DNA of 42,381 bases from JBBQIY01 sp964618405 (GTDB lineage: Bacteria > Verrucomicrobiota > Kiritimatiellia > RFP12 > UBA3636): positions 1-42,381 of the forward strand of contig CAZUAY010000002.1 in assembly GCA_964618405.1 (NCBI GenBank), in the 5' to 3' direction. Shown here piece after piece: positions 1 through 9,380 of the stretch. Within the stretch, counting starts at the first letter, position 1. The number at the start of each line of letters is the position of its first letter. Under the pieces are notes generated by a model. It did no database searches and had not been told where the DNA came from. It was given only the letters and a program-made list of their open reading frames with translations. The position numbers and the translations under genes are program-made.

Positions 1-279
1 TGGCTGTTGGAAATTGAGAGTGCAAAGAACTCAGAATGTCTAGCGACTAGCAACTCGCAACACGCGACTGTAATCGGCCAAGGAAACGATTCCCACAGTG
101 GATCCGATAAAATTGCCTTCCATCGGGAGCTGGCGCAACAGGGCGCCTTCGTTAGCACGTAGCCGTTTACCTAGAACCCGTGCGAAGTCATCGGGGTTGA
201 GCTGAAGGAACATATTTCGAAATGGGAGTCGAAGGCGGAGAGAGCGGAAGTTGCTCGACAGGGACGGGCAACACCTCGT
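1..279. other. Gene-free left edge
   Basis: No convincing reading frame on either strand. The first 70 bases contain alternating GCGACTAGCAACTCGCAAC-like words similar to simple-sequence patches elsewhere in the window (near 9360, 11330 and 26430). The rest lies downstream of the minus-strand esterase. A neighbouring gene may lie just outside the window. Confidence 0.5.
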
Positions 280-2235
280 CTACTTGACGTCAAGCTGAAA
301 AGGTCCACAGGGAAGGTCTTCGGCATTGACGAGGTTACAGGCTGGATAATCATCCCAGGCAAAGCGAATCGCCGAGGCATCGACACCATCCGGAACGGTT
401 ACCACAACGGTGTCTCCATCGATTGTGGCTTGAGCCCAAGTGGCTTTGCCCGTTTCGTCAACAACTTGGAAACCGGTTACAGCGGCACCATCAGAAGTTT
501 TGAGCCCCCCTGCGTTTTTGAATGACACGATCAGTCCGTTTTCGGACTTTGCCACGCTCATCGGGATAGGGCCAGCTTCGACAATATCCTTGCGACCGTA
601 GGTGCGGTTGAGGGCGAGGCGTGCTAAGCGTTCACCAACCGTCTTCTTGTCTTTTGGATGAATATCGTTGGGGTCACCAACATCAATGGCCACGGCTGTC
701 CCAGAGTTTTTCACCGTTTCACCGAGTTGCATCATGACCCAGCGCATCCGCGCCCACGCACTGTTTTGAGGGGTGTCATGTGTGTCGCGGAAGGCAGCAA
801 GTTGGACCAAATAAATCGGAAAGTCACCGCCAGTGAGATGAGCTCGCCAATCATCGCACATCGCATTAAACAGCTTGAAGTAAAGGTCTTCGTGGCCCAC
901 ATTCGAACATCCCTGATACCAGATGGCACCTTTCACCGCCAGCGGGAAAATCGGCGTAAACATCCCGTTATAGCAGGCGCTGAAGGAATTGGCAGAAACG
1001 TTCGCGAGATCTTCAGGCCGCTCCGATTTCAGCATCGTTTCGCTATACTTCCACGCTTGTGCGAGTGAAATCGAATCGGTCCCGACCGTGAGAACTAGGC
1101 TATCAGGTGTGCTGATAAAACCACCTCGATTTACTGAATTAATCATGCGCACAGCAATGAGGTTGTCGCCTTCATTTAACAGGCCTGTGGGAATCTTGTA
1201 GTTGCGATCTGAAGCGTTCTTCGTATTCCCCACCGTAACACCATTGACGTAAGCAATGTCTTCATTAGCAATTTTTCCCAAGGAAAGCATCGCATCTTTT
1301 GCTGCCTGCTCAGGTGTTAGTACAACACTCAGCCGGTACCAAACGAGACCATCGAACGCAGGGTTGATATGGCCTTCTACGGTCTGCGGCAATTGAACTG
1401 TCTTCCATGCAGAGTCATCAAACTTTAGGTCGAAAGGTTTCACTGAGCCTTCCGATAGGGGATCCAGCTCTGCTTTCCACGCCTCAAGCACTTCTGGGAA
1501 TTGGGCGGCCCCGCCACCGTTCCATCGCTCAATCTCCTCGCGCCGAGTTTCAACGAGAGGTCGAAGCTCCTCAACTTTGGCAATGCTGTCCAGCGAGAGC
1601 CATGTCTGGATATAGGTTCCGCTCCAGGTTACATCGACGAGGCCAATCGGAACATCGGAGAGTTCTTTCTTCAACGCGGCGACAAAAAAGTAACCGCACG
1701 CAGAGATTCGCTTCGCCGTCGCCGGTGTGCAAACCGCCCACTTCGCAGAAAACGTATCGACTGGCTCAAAGCTGACCTTTCTCGGAATATTCAGTAATCG
1801 AATTTCCGGGTAGGTATTGTTCTCGATATCTTCTTTGCCACGCGTTAACCCCCAACTATAAGACATCTCCATGTTCGATTGACCCGAGCATATCCACACA
1901 TCGCCGAAGAGCAGGTTCGTGAGGGCAATCGTCCCCGCTCCCTCTGAACTGACAAAAAGAGAATACTGTCCGCCTGCAGAAAAAGGCTTCGTCTTAGCAA
2001 GCCACTTTCCCGAGTCGTCCGCGAGCGCAGAGGTTTCGAAAACGATACTTTCATCCTTTTCGATTTTAACTTCAACTCTTGCATTTGGCGCTGCAACACC
2101 CCAGATTGGCGCTGGCAGATCACGCTGGATCACGGCATTGTCGGAGAGAACGCTGGCCAGTGACAGCGGATCAGCAAACGCTGCTGATATTCCTGCTAGT
2201 GAAGCAATACTAATGAATAATTTACGAAATTTCAT
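280..2235 (-). CDS. Secreted sialate-O-acetylesterase family SGNH hydrolase
   Basis: A 651-residue carbohydrate esterase of the sialate O-acetylesterase (SASA/CE6-like) type, expected to remove acetyl groups from sugars outside the cytoplasm. Residues 1-21 form a signal peptide (KFRK, then a hydrophobic stretch ending in AFA). The nucleophile block GQSNME lies at 118-123 (Ser120) and the C-terminal catalytic DIH at 524-526. GAIWYQG precedes the second half of the fold. A jelly-roll insert like those in beta-galactosidases (around 285-390, WYRLSV...YVNG) interrupts the esterase domain, as is usual in long family members. A short AGGT precedes the ATG. A paralogue of 633 residues lies at 6300. 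The acyl group and sugar it acts on cannot be read from sequence. Confidence 0.88.
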   Translation of the reverse strand: MKFRKLFISIASLAGISAAFADPLSLASVLSDNAVIQRDLPAPIWGVAAPNARVEVKIEKDESIVFETSALADDSGKWLAKTKPFSAGGQYSLFVSSEGAGTIALTNLLFGDVWICSGQSNMEMSYSWGLTRGKEDIENNTYPEIRLLNIPRKVSFEPVDTFSAKWAVCTPATAKRISACGYFFVAALKKELSDVPIGLVDVTWSGTYIQTWLSLDSIAKVEELRPLVETRREEIERWNGGGAAQFPEVLEAWKAELDPLSEGSVKPFDLKFDDSAWKTVQLPQTVEGHINPAFDGLVWYRLSVVLTPEQAAKDAMLSLGKIANEDIAYVNGVTVGNTKNASDRNYKIPTGLLNEGDNLIAVRMINSVNRGGFISTPDSLVLTVGTDSISLAQAWKYSETMLKSERPEDLANVSANSFSACYNGMFTPIFPLAVKGAIWYQGCSNVGHEDLYFKLFNAMCDDWRAHLTGGDFPIYLVQLAAFRDTHDTPQNSAWARMRWVMMQLGETVKNSGTAVAIDVGDPNDIHPKDKKTVGERLARLALNRTYGRKDIVEAGPIPMSVAKSENGLIVSFKNAGGLKTSDGAAVTGFQVVDETGKATWAQATIDGDTVVVTVPDGVDASAIRFAWDDYPACNLVNAEDLPCGPFQLDVK

Positions 2236-2348
2236 GTTTTACCTATTCTCTGTTTAGATTCGAGTCTTTGTTACGGGGTGGAATGTCACGTGTGAATTCC
2301 AAGTCCAGCGAGGTCTTGGTAGGCTGCGATTGTTCTGCCGAAAGTGGA

Positions 2349-3995
2349 CTATAGAATTCGGGAATGAGCTTTGCCTTTTATATACTCACGAAGCGCAGGT
2401 TTATTAATTTTGTAGAGGCCACGGCAACGCAATGGGATTTGCGTAAAAAAGCGCGTATCAGTCATCAGTAACCCTTCATTTTTAAGCCAGTCGTCGCCAA
2501 ATGATGCAATGAAGTCAGCATCTCGATCCACAAGAGCTTGCCCAAAAGTCTTCTCACCCCTGATATACGGCCAAATCGTGTGCTCGGTAACGCCTCCTCC
2601 GTCAATAATATACCGCCTTCCAAAAAACCCTATTCCTCCAGCCTGATAGAGTGCAACCCTTGTCGAAGGAGGGGTATGTTTTGCAAGCGCTTCACCGATC
2701 TGATAGTCCAACATATAGAAATATTGCGACATCATACGGTAGTGTTTGATGTGATGGCTATAGCCGAATAGCATCATAACCGCCAGAGACACCGCAATCA
2801 TCAAGGTCAGAACTTTGGTTGCCAGTTTGCAGAAGCCCACACGACCTCCGGCGAGAGCAAGTTTTGACAAACGCCCCTTAAAATCAACATGCCATAATCC
2901 CGCCAGGAAAACCGACAGATACATCAAGGTGAGGGTATAATCAAAAGGGAAATACCGTTCATTATCCGCAAAAATTGGATTTTTGAATCCGGCAACAAGG
3001 ATATGAACCGGCATGTACAGCAGGGGGAGCAAATTCCGCGGTTGCTTTCGAAGAAACGGAATCGATGCCAACGAAAAGAGAAATAGCGGGACAACACGCC
3101 GAAATTTCATGAAAGCCGTTTCACCTATTTGGGAAACGACCAAACTAGTGTCAAATGCACTCGGATTGTACATACGTAAAGCCGACCACCAATACTTCGC
3201 AGTTTCTGAAAAGGGAACGCGATGTGTTTTCATGGCTACTGTCGATGGCATAAAATCTCCAGAAATGTGCTTACACCATAAAGCCCACGGAAAGACAATC
3301 ATGAAAAAAAATCCCGCGAGTCTGATGCCAGCAAAGAGATGCTTTTTCGCAGCAACCCTGTCTTTTCTGTACAGGGCAAAAACAAGGGATAAAGCAGGAT
3401 CAAGCCCAAGCACGAATAAAAGAAAAACGCCCTCGGGCCTGCACAATGTCGCGAGGCCTACAAAAAATCCCGCGAGTCCATACCGCTTACGAAAAAAACT
3501 CAAGATGGCAGCAAGACCTAACGCAATATACAGGATCGGCTCCATGCCACAGAAGGCAAAGAAGGCCAAATATCCCCAAAGACCAAACAATAGGGAAAAT
3601 ATCACGGCGGCGACGTATCCCTTTATCCGATACGCCACAAGACTGCCAAGAATAAACGAGGAAACATAACAGATCGTCCCCACAACCGTAACATCTATAT
3701 TCCAGTTCGCCCCTCCGTGTAAAGCATGAGAAAAAGAAAGTAAAAGACAATAAAGAGGTGCAGTAATTCCTGTTGATATTTCCCCTGGGTTATAGGAAAA
3801 AAACTCGTATCGCTCGAGTGCGTTGCGTGCGAAATTCAAGATGATGTAACTGTCATCAATTGGCAAGTAGTTCGGCAAAGCTCGAATGAAATTGAAGAGT
3901 CGGCTAAAGGAAACGGCTGCAATGAGCACAAAAGGTAAGAGCCGGACCATCCAAGTTGTTATCGTTTTGTGCTTCTCTAAGAAATTATTGTCCAT
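2349..3995 (-). CDS. Polytopic GT-C type glycosyltransferase-like membrane protein
   Basis: A 548-residue integral membrane protein with about ten hydrophobic segments spread over residues 15-410, followed by a soluble C-terminal region of roughly 120 residues. The first extracytoplasmic loop has an Asp pair (D47-D48 in PIDDSY) followed by ARN and a GEISTGITAPLY stretch. That arrangement is characteristic of GT-C glycosyltransferases that use polyprenyl-phosphate sugars, including arabinosyl- and mannosyltransferase-like families. It likely adds a sugar to a lipid-linked or cell-surface glycan. It is transcribed away from the methyltransferase and GT4 genes at 4223-6158, across a 170-bp gap holding a 40-nt palindrome. 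The gene is visibly more AT-rich than the esterase next to it. Donor and acceptor are unknown. Confidence 0.7.
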   Translation of the reverse strand: MDNNFLEKHKTITTWMVRLLPFVLIAAVSFSRLFNFIRALPNYLPIDDSYIILNFARNALERYEFFSYNPGEISTGITAPLYCLLLSFSHALHGGANWNIDVTVVGTICYVSSFILGSLVAYRIKGYVAAVIFSLLFGLWGYLAFFAFCGMEPILYIALGLAAILSFFRKRYGLAGFFVGLATLCRPEGVFLLFVLGLDPALSLVFALYRKDRVAAKKHLFAGIRLAGFFFMIVFPWALWCKHISGDFMPSTVAMKTHRVPFSETAKYWWSALRMYNPSAFDTSLVVSQIGETAFMKFRRVVPLFLFSLASIPFLRKQPRNLLPLLYMPVHILVAGFKNPIFADNERYFPFDYTLTLMYLSVFLAGLWHVDFKGRLSKLALAGGRVGFCKLATKVLTLMIAVSLAVMMLFGYSHHIKHYRMMSQYFYMLDYQIGEALAKHTPPSTRVALYQAGGIGFFGRRYIIDGGGVTEHTIWPYIRGEKTFGQALVDRDADFIASFGDDWLKNEGLLMTDTRFFTQIPLRCRGLYKINKPALREYIKGKAHSRIL

Positions 3996-4080
3996 AAAGA
4001 CCTAAGCTCCTCCAAACAGAAACTGGTAGTAATAATAACATTTATACTGGAACAAGATCAATGAAGAATTATAAAAAACG

Positions 4081-4120
4081 GTAATCGGTCAGGCACAGGG
4101 GGCTGTGCCTGACCGATTAC
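4081..4120. repeat. 40-nt perfect palindrome, copy 1
   Basis: Two 18-nt arms (GTAATCGGTCAGGCACAG at 4081-4098 and its exact reverse complement at 4103-4120) surround a GGGG loop. The same 40 bases recur at 28257-28296 in opposite orientation (CCCC loop). It lies between the divergent start regions of the GT-C gene and the methyltransferase. There is no T-run after the stem, so it does not look like a simple intrinsic terminator. Confidence 0.9.
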
Positions 4121-4128
4121 GCAGATGA

Positions 4129-4159
4129 TTGACATTTCACTTGCTTAACCTGACATAAA
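4129..4159 (+). promoter_or_regulatory. Candidate promoter for methyltransferase-GT4 pair
   Basis: A perfect TTGACA at 4129-4134 is followed 19 nt later by CATAAA at 4154-4159. The spacing is longer than ideal and the -10 box is weak. It is about 65 nt upstream of the preferred start at 4223. This call rests on motif matching alone. Confidence 0.35.
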
Positions 4160-4222
4160 ATCAGTATGATTAATTTTCATGATATTCTGTCAGCTTACAA
4201 CGATAAGGAAAGGACAAGCACG

Positions 4223-4942
4223 ATGCGGCTTCATTACGCTTTAGCGCCTAAAAAACTTAAGGAAATCTTTGGTTGTCTCTGGCACACGTATGGATTTAAA
4301 ACCCCCATCATCGTCGTTTCTCGATTCATCCGGTACCTCTGGGTTCTTCTTTTCAGATCAAAGAAAACATTCAGTCTGGACGGTCGAGTTTACCACTATG
4401 CCACGCATCTTTCAAACGCGACCTTTCGAGTTGAAAGAGCAGTAGAGATCCCACTCGCAATCGAAATGTTTCCGTGGGCCGGCGCTATCCTCGAAATAGG
4501 GAACGTCCTGTCCCAATACATCCGATTTTCCCATGACATTGTGGACAAGTATGAAAAAGGCGATGGAGTTCAAAACATTGATATCGTTGATTACAGCCCA
4601 GAGCAACGCTATGACTTGATCGTCTGCATTTCGACGCTTGAACATGTCGGCTGGGATGAAACGCCAAAAGAGCCGGAAAAAATTCTTACAGCAATCGAAG
4701 CTATTAAGAAGCTTCTCTCAGACAAAGGAAAGTTACTTATCACCGTTCCACTCGGCTACAATGAGTTCCTTGACCAATGCATCGCAGATGGAAGGCTTGG
4801 ATTCTCCCGTACACTTTTCATGAAACGTATTTCCCACATGAACGACTGGGTGGAAACGAATTTCGAAGACGCTTCTGCGCATAAATATGGCGAAATCTAT
4901 CCGTGTGCAAATGGGATCGCCATTGGTATTTTTGAAAAATGA
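4223..4942 (+). CDS. Class I SAM-dependent methyltransferase-like protein
   Basis: A 239-residue protein with a Rossmann-type methyltransferase core. AILEIGNVLSQY is the motif I region (the usual GxGxG is reduced to GNVL). VDYSPEQRYDLIVCISTLEHVGW matches the stretch found in methyltransferase type 11/12 domains, ending in a conserved STLEHVG. GKLLITVPLGYNE is the later beta-strand region. The ATG at 4223 is preferred because AAAGGA sits 8 nt upstream. An in-frame ATG at 4166 has no ribosome site. It is followed after 34 nt by a GT4 glycosyltransferase, so it probably methylates a sugar or glycan intermediate. The substrate is unknown. Confidence 0.72.
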   Translation: MRLHYALAPKKLKEIFGCLWHTYGFKTPIIVVSRFIRYLWVLLFRSKKTFSLDGRVYHYATHLSNATFRVERAVEIPLAIEMFPWAGAILEIGNVLSQYIRFSHDIVDKYEKGDGVQNIDIVDYSPEQRYDLIVCISTLEHVGWDETPKEPEKILTAIEAIKKLLSDKGKLLITVPLGYNEFLDQCIADGRLGFSRTLFMKRISHMNDWVETNFEDASAHKYGEIYPCANGIAIGIFEK

Positions 4943-4976
4943 TCTCCTCAAGGGCTTCCCCAGTACAGTCCAAATC

Positions 4977-6158
4977 ATGAAAACGAAAAGCATACAGTGG
5001 ATATTGAATGGATGTGGTATGGAGGCCGGAAGCATAACCGGTGGGCCGGTCCGGTTTCATGAGGTGTCAAGACGGTGGCTGGATGAGTATCCTGAGGTAC
5101 GTCAACATTTGATGACCACGCCCGGGGGACGCGGCATGCTCTCGGGTATGGGGTGCACTCTGCCGATGACCGTTGTTAGCGCTTCGTTGTTCGCTCGGAA
5201 AGAGCTTTTCAGAATGTCGCGCTTGTGGTCCTACGTTCTCTCGGCAATGGATAGTAGTCGGCGTGTCAATAAGATGTCGCCTTGCGATGCTGTCATCACC
5301 GTCAGCGACTATTTTTGCGACATCGTGCCCGCGCTGGCGATGAAGCGCAAGTGGTCGACGTGCCGCTGGACGGCATGGATACATCATCGTGAACTCCCAC
5401 CTTCGCAACGCCCAGGGAATCGCATCGCCAATACGCTTACGTGGAAAATGCAAGAATGGAGTCTCAAACAAATCGCCCGTCATGCTGATGCCGCGTGGGT
5501 TTACGATACGGATGCTGGAGATCTTGTTAAGGAACGACTTCTCCAGCTTGGGATGCCTTCGAGTCGAATCCGTATTATGAAATGCGGAATTAATCTCAGC
5601 CAGATTTCAGAGGTAAAAGAAGCAAAAAAAACGGTTGATGCTGTCATGGTCGGTATCCGTCCTAACAAAGGGCTACACGACATTTTGCCCGTTTGGGAGG
5701 AAGTCCTGAAACTTCGTCCCGGCACAACGCTTCGGTTGATGGGTGGCATGAGCGGAGAGACGGAGCTTCTCAAGGAAATCAAACAAAGAGGTTTCGACAA
5801 TTTGATCGAAGCTTTTCGGCCCAAGGGTGGCTTTCTTCCTGCTCCTGAGTATTACGCCAAGCTGAAGGAAGCAAAGATTCTCTTCGCGCCAAGCCATGAA
5901 GAAGGCTGGGGCATGGCGGTGTGTGAAGCGATGGCAGCCGGCCTTCCCGTTGTCGCCTACGATCTCCCTGTGTACAGACGTATCTATGGCAATGCCTTCT
6001 CTTCTGTTCCCTGCTTTGATAACGTGGCATTTGCGAACGCACTCGTGCAACTCCTCACGGATGCTGAGCTTTATGCCAAATCCCGTGAAACGGGATTGAT
6101 CTGCGCCGCTGGGTATGACTGGGCAGCCATCGCCGAGAGCGACGCAGTCGCCTTATAG
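4977..6158 (+). CDS. GT4 family glycosyltransferase
   Basis: A 393-residue GT-B fold glycosyltransferase of the group 1 (GT4) type. The N-terminus MKTKSIQWILNGCGMEAGSI and the following GGPVRF carry the acceptor-domain glycine loop. The C-terminal nucleotide-sugar domain has EEGWGMAVCEAMAAGLPVV with the EX7E pair at E309 and E317. The frame is open upstream and overlaps the methyltransferase, but residues before the ATG at 4977 look like read-through of the neighbour, so the later start is chosen. It probably transfers a sugar from an NDP donor in the cytoplasm during surface glycan assembly. A clear intrinsic terminator follows at 6174. The sugar specificity cannot be told. Confidence 0.85.
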   Translation: MKTKSIQWILNGCGMEAGSITGGPVRFHEVSRRWLDEYPEVRQHLMTTPGGRGMLSGMGCTLPMTVVSASLFARKELFRMSRLWSYVLSAMDSSRRVNKMSPCDAVITVSDYFCDIVPALAMKRKWSTCRWTAWIHHRELPPSQRPGNRIANTLTWKMQEWSLKQIARHADAAWVYDTDAGDLVKERLLQLGMPSSRIRIMKCGINLSQISEVKEAKKTVDAVMVGIRPNKGLHDILPVWEEVLKLRPGTTLRLMGGMSGETELLKEIKQRGFDNLIEAFRPKGGFLPAPEYYAKLKEAKILFAPSHEEGWGMAVCEAMAAGLPVVAYDLPVYRRIYGNAFSSVPCFDNVAFANALVQLLTDAELYAKSRETGLICAAGYDWAAIAESDAVAL

Positions 6159-6173
6159 CCGAAATTTCAGAAC

Positions 6174-6197
6174 AACGCCTTAAAACGGCGTTTTTCC
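6174..6197 (+). terminator. Intrinsic terminator after GT4 gene
   Basis: AACGCC at 6174-6179 pairs with GGCGTT at 6187-6192 across a TTAAAAC loop, and the stem runs into TTTTT. It lies 16 nt past the stop codon and ends the methyltransferase-GT4 transcript. Confidence 0.75.
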
Positions 6198-6299
6198 TTG
6201 TTTTGACTGCGCTGAAAAGGTAGACTTCATGGCTATTCAAATAAGCACCGTGGAGTGCTTCCTTAATTTACCCCGACGAGCAGTTTTTTCAATACAGAA

Positions 6300-8201
6300 A
6301 TGAAACTTAACTCCCTGTTCACCGACCACGCAGTCCTACAACGCGATATCAGCGTCCCCGTCTGGGGATCCACGTTACCGAATATCAAAATCAGAGCCGA
6401 AATTGCCGGAATCACGACACGAACGATTGCCAGCCCGAGTGGATTTTTCACCCTTCGCTTCCCTCCCCTACCCGTCGGCGGACCTTATACACTCAGCATC
6501 ACTTCCAACGACAAAAATGAGTGCGTTCGTATCGAGGATGTCATGGTGGGCGAAGTCTGGGTGTGCTCAGGCCAATCAAACATGGAGTTTCCACTTTCGA
6601 GAGCATACGCTGACCCAGAGCCGTCCGATTCCGATGCGATCCGTATGATCACGGTTCCCAAAGTAGCACCCATGGGACGCCAGAGCGACTTCGCTGGCAA
6701 ATGGCAAACCTGCACGATTGAAAACGCCCAGACCTTCTCAGCCGTTGGCTACTTCTTTGCCAAGCGTCTCCATGCCGAGTTGAAAGTTCCTGTGGGCATG
6801 ATCCACTCGTCTTGGGGCGGCGCACGTATCGAAGCGTGGACTTCTCGCGAAAGCCTTGTCAAATCACCCATCACCGCACAGATGGTCACGGAATATGAAG
6901 CGAATATTGCTCGCGATGATTACTGGGGGAAAGCAGCTTCACCTCCTAACTTTCCACTGGATCCTGGGAATATGGGAGAAGAAAAAGGCTGGGCGAAACC
7001 AGAGTTTAACGAGACAGCATGGAGCAAGGTCAATCTTCCCGCCTCCTTCGCGCAGTGTCAGGAGCCCACTACAAATGGGTCATTCTGGTTCAGGAAAACC
7101 GTGCAAATCCCTTCAACGTGGGTTGGCAAAGAACTGCTTGTCCACATTGGCTCTGCTGATAAGCACGACGTTACCTACTTCAATGGAACGAAAATCGGCG
7201 CTACCGGAACAGGGCTCGAAGAGCAATATTGGGCGCAGCCCCGACACTACAGCGTTTCTTCATCGCTTAATACCTCAGATCAGGTTAGCGTAGCCATACG
7301 CGTCTGGTCTTTTGCATTCGCTGGCGGCTTGGGAGGACCTGGGAATGAGATGCGAATTGAACTTGCGACAGGTTCGAACGAAACAGTTTCTCTCGCTGGT
7401 GAATGGCTGTGCAAAATCGAACATGACGTCGGCCTGACGCCCTCTCCCAGCATCCTGCACCTACCCGGAAACCAGAATAGCCCTTACACCCTCTATGATG
7501 GCATGATCAACCCCCTGCTTCCTTATGGAATTCGAGGAGCCATCTGGTATCAGGGCGAGAGCAACGCAAGTGTAGCAAAAGATTATAAAGCTTATTTCGA
7601 AGCGCAAGATAACCTGATCACCGACTGGCGCCATGCGTGGGGTCAAGGAGACTTCCCCTTCATCTGTGTGCAACTCGCCAACTACACAACCCCAAGCGAA
7701 TACGATCCGGCTTCCACGTGGGTGCACATTCGCGAGGCGCAGTTGAAAACCACCCGGGAATGCCTCAATACCGGCATGGCCTCAGCAATCGATATCGGTG
7801 ACGCCGGTGACATCCATCCTAGGAACAAGCAGGTTGTAGGTCTCCGTCTTGCCCAATGGGCGCTGGCCAAAACCTACAACCAGAATGTCGTCCCCAACGG
7901 CCCTCACTATGCTGGCTACACGATCGAAGGCGACAAAATTCGCGTCCGCTTCACTGATGTCGGCTCTGGTCTCCTGATCCAGGATCCAAAGAGCAGAATT
8001 AAAACTTGCTTCATTGCCGATGCCAGTAGAACGTTTGTTAGAGCTGAAGCAACTATTGAAGGAGACACGCTGCTCGTGTCGACGGCGGACGTGAAGGCTC
8101 CCCAAGCCGTTCGCTACGCCTGGTCCGATAATCCCGAGGGTTGCAATCTCTACAACGCAGACGGTCTACCCGCCTCGCCTTTCCGTACCGACACCTGGTA
8201 A
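6300..8201 (+). CDS. Sialate-O-acetylesterase family SGNH hydrolase without signal peptide
   Basis: A 633-residue paralogue of the esterase at 280-2235. The nucleophile block CSGQSNME places Ser93, and GDIHP places Asp504 and His506. GAIWYQGESN and the jelly-roll insert (FWFRKTVQIP...DVTYFNGT) are shared. The protein begins directly at the family's first conserved strand (SLFTDHAVLQRD) and lacks a signal peptide. The frame is closed by a stop at 6264-6266 and no alternative start codon lies between that stop and the ATG, so a missed secretion signal is unlikely. It may therefore act on acetylated oligosaccharides after uptake. UDP-glucuronate decarboxylase follows 44 nt downstream. Confidence 0.87.
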   Translation: MKLNSLFTDHAVLQRDISVPVWGSTLPNIKIRAEIAGITTRTIASPSGFFTLRFPPLPVGGPYTLSITSNDKNECVRIEDVMVGEVWVCSGQSNMEFPLSRAYADPEPSDSDAIRMITVPKVAPMGRQSDFAGKWQTCTIENAQTFSAVGYFFAKRLHAELKVPVGMIHSSWGGARIEAWTSRESLVKSPITAQMVTEYEANIARDDYWGKAASPPNFPLDPGNMGEEKGWAKPEFNETAWSKVNLPASFAQCQEPTTNGSFWFRKTVQIPSTWVGKELLVHIGSADKHDVTYFNGTKIGATGTGLEEQYWAQPRHYSVSSSLNTSDQVSVAIRVWSFAFAGGLGGPGNEMRIELATGSNETVSLAGEWLCKIEHDVGLTPSPSILHLPGNQNSPYTLYDGMINPLLPYGIRGAIWYQGESNASVAKDYKAYFEAQDNLITDWRHAWGQGDFPFICVQLANYTTPSEYDPASTWVHIREAQLKTTRECLNTGMASAIDIGDAGDIHPRNKQVVGLRLAQWALAKTYNQNVVPNGPHYAGYTIEGDKIRVRFTDVGSGLLIQDPKSRIKTCFIADASRTFVRAEATIEGDTLLVSTADVKAPQAVRYAWSDNPEGCNLYNADGLPASPFRTDTW

Positions 8202-8245
8202 ACAGCCGACTTCAATCAACCCATATACAATAGGAATAAAATAAT

Positions 8246-9235
8246 ATGAACGGTCTTACAAAAAAATGCCTCATCACCGGTGGTGCTGGCTTCATTGGCT
8301 CGCAACTCGCTCGCCGTCTGCTCAACACCGGATCCGAAGTCACCGTACTCGACAATTTGTTCACAGGCTCAAAGTCCAACATTTACGACCTCCTCGACAA
8401 TCCACGCTTCACCTTCCTCATGCACGATGTGGTTCAGCCGTTCTGGGGACAGTTCGACGAGATCTACAACCTCGCCTGCCCTGCTTCACCCATCCATTAT
8501 CAGCGCAATCCCGTAGAAACCATCAAGGTCTCGTTCCTCGGCATGATGAATACGCTTGAGCTCGCGCTCAAGACCAAAGCACGTGTCTTCCATACCTCAA
8601 CCTCTGAAGTCTACGGTGATCCCGATATCCATCCGCAGCCTGAAAGCTACTGGGGCCACGTCAACACCATCGGACCCCGGAGCTGTTACGACGAGGGGAA
8701 GCGCGCCGCTGAAACGCTCTGCGCCGACTACATCCGTGAATATGGGGTCGATGTGCGCATGATCCGTATCTTCAACACGTACGGACCCCACATGCATCCG
8801 CATGACGGACGCGTCGTCAGCAACTTCATCGTCCAAGCCCTTCAAGGCAAGAATATTACACTCTACGGTGACGGCATGCAGTCGCGCAGCTTCCAGTACG
8901 TGGATGATCTTCTCGATGGAATCCAGAAGTATATGGCACTTCCCCATTCCACGATGAGAGCCTTTTTCGATAAGCACAATATGCCGACACCAGTTCTTAA
9001 CATCGGTAATCCTGGTGAGTTTACTATCAAAGAGCTGGCCGAAATGACCTTGGCACTGCTACCCGAAACTGGGAGCAAACTCGTCTACCAGACGTTGCCC
9101 AGAGATGACCCGAAACGCCGCAGACCCGACATCACCCTTGCTAAGGAACTCCTGGGTTGGGAGCCGAAAATCGCCCTCAGTGAAGGTCTTCCAAAAACCA
9201 TCGAGTACTTTCGGAACCTGCTCGCCGGAAGGTGA
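8246..9235 (+). CDS. uxs: UDP-glucuronate decarboxylase (UDP-xylose synthase)
   Basis: A 329-residue extended short-chain dehydrogenase that converts UDP-glucuronate to UDP-xylose with bound NAD. The N-terminal dinucleotide loop is GGAGFIG (12-18). The active site shows the TSE triplet (119-121) typical of UXS enzymes and YDEGK (Tyr148, Lys152). RIFNTYGP and GDGMQSRSFQYVDD are the usual substrate-binding segments. Length is standard for a bacterial UXS without a membrane anchor. AGGA precedes the ATG by about 10 nt. Neighbouring glycosyltransferases could use the UDP-xylose made here. Confidence in the family is high. A role in the local glycan is inferred. Confidence 0.93.
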   Translation: MNGLTKKCLITGGAGFIGSQLARRLLNTGSEVTVLDNLFTGSKSNIYDLLDNPRFTFLMHDVVQPFWGQFDEIYNLACPASPIHYQRNPVETIKVSFLGMMNTLELALKTKARVFHTSTSEVYGDPDIHPQPESYWGHVNTIGPRSCYDEGKRAAETLCADYIREYGVDVRMIRIFNTYGPHMHPHDGRVVSNFIVQALQGKNITLYGDGMQSRSFQYVDDLLDGIQKYMALPHSTMRAFFDKHNMPTPVLNIGNPGEFTIKELAEMTLALLPETGSKLVYQTLPRDDPKRRRPDITLAKELLGWEPKIALSEGLPKTIEYFRNLLAGR

Positions 9236-9328
9236 AAGAGGGGCGAGGGAGAATTTCTTCTCACCTTGACAAGATTGAGACACCGCTTACTCAGGTAGCC
9301 GAGACTATCCTCTCTCGGTCTTTTAAGA

Positions 9329-9352
9329 GCCCCCGACAAGATTGTCGGGGCT
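9329..9352. terminator. Hairpin between convergent genes
   Basis: CCCCGACAA at 9331-9339 pairs with TTGTCGGGG at 9342-9350 in the 145-bp gap between the converging uxs and DUF4838 genes. The outer G and C at 9329/9351 extend the stem imperfectly. No strong T-run follows on either strand, so it is a possible bidirectional terminator rather than a textbook one. Confidence 0.45.
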
Positions 9353-9380
9353 ATCTTGTTCACTTGCTTCTCGCTACTTT

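Noticed and set aside
3013..3669. A 218-codon plus-strand open frame
   Set aside because: Antisense to the GT-C membrane protein. The residues are basic and low in complexity, as expected from the reverse of hydrophobic codons.
6158..6171. GCCGAAATTTCAGA shared with 28307-28320
   Set aside because: A 14-base match somewhere in a 42-kb window is expected by chance a few times, so it is not evidence of a repeat family.
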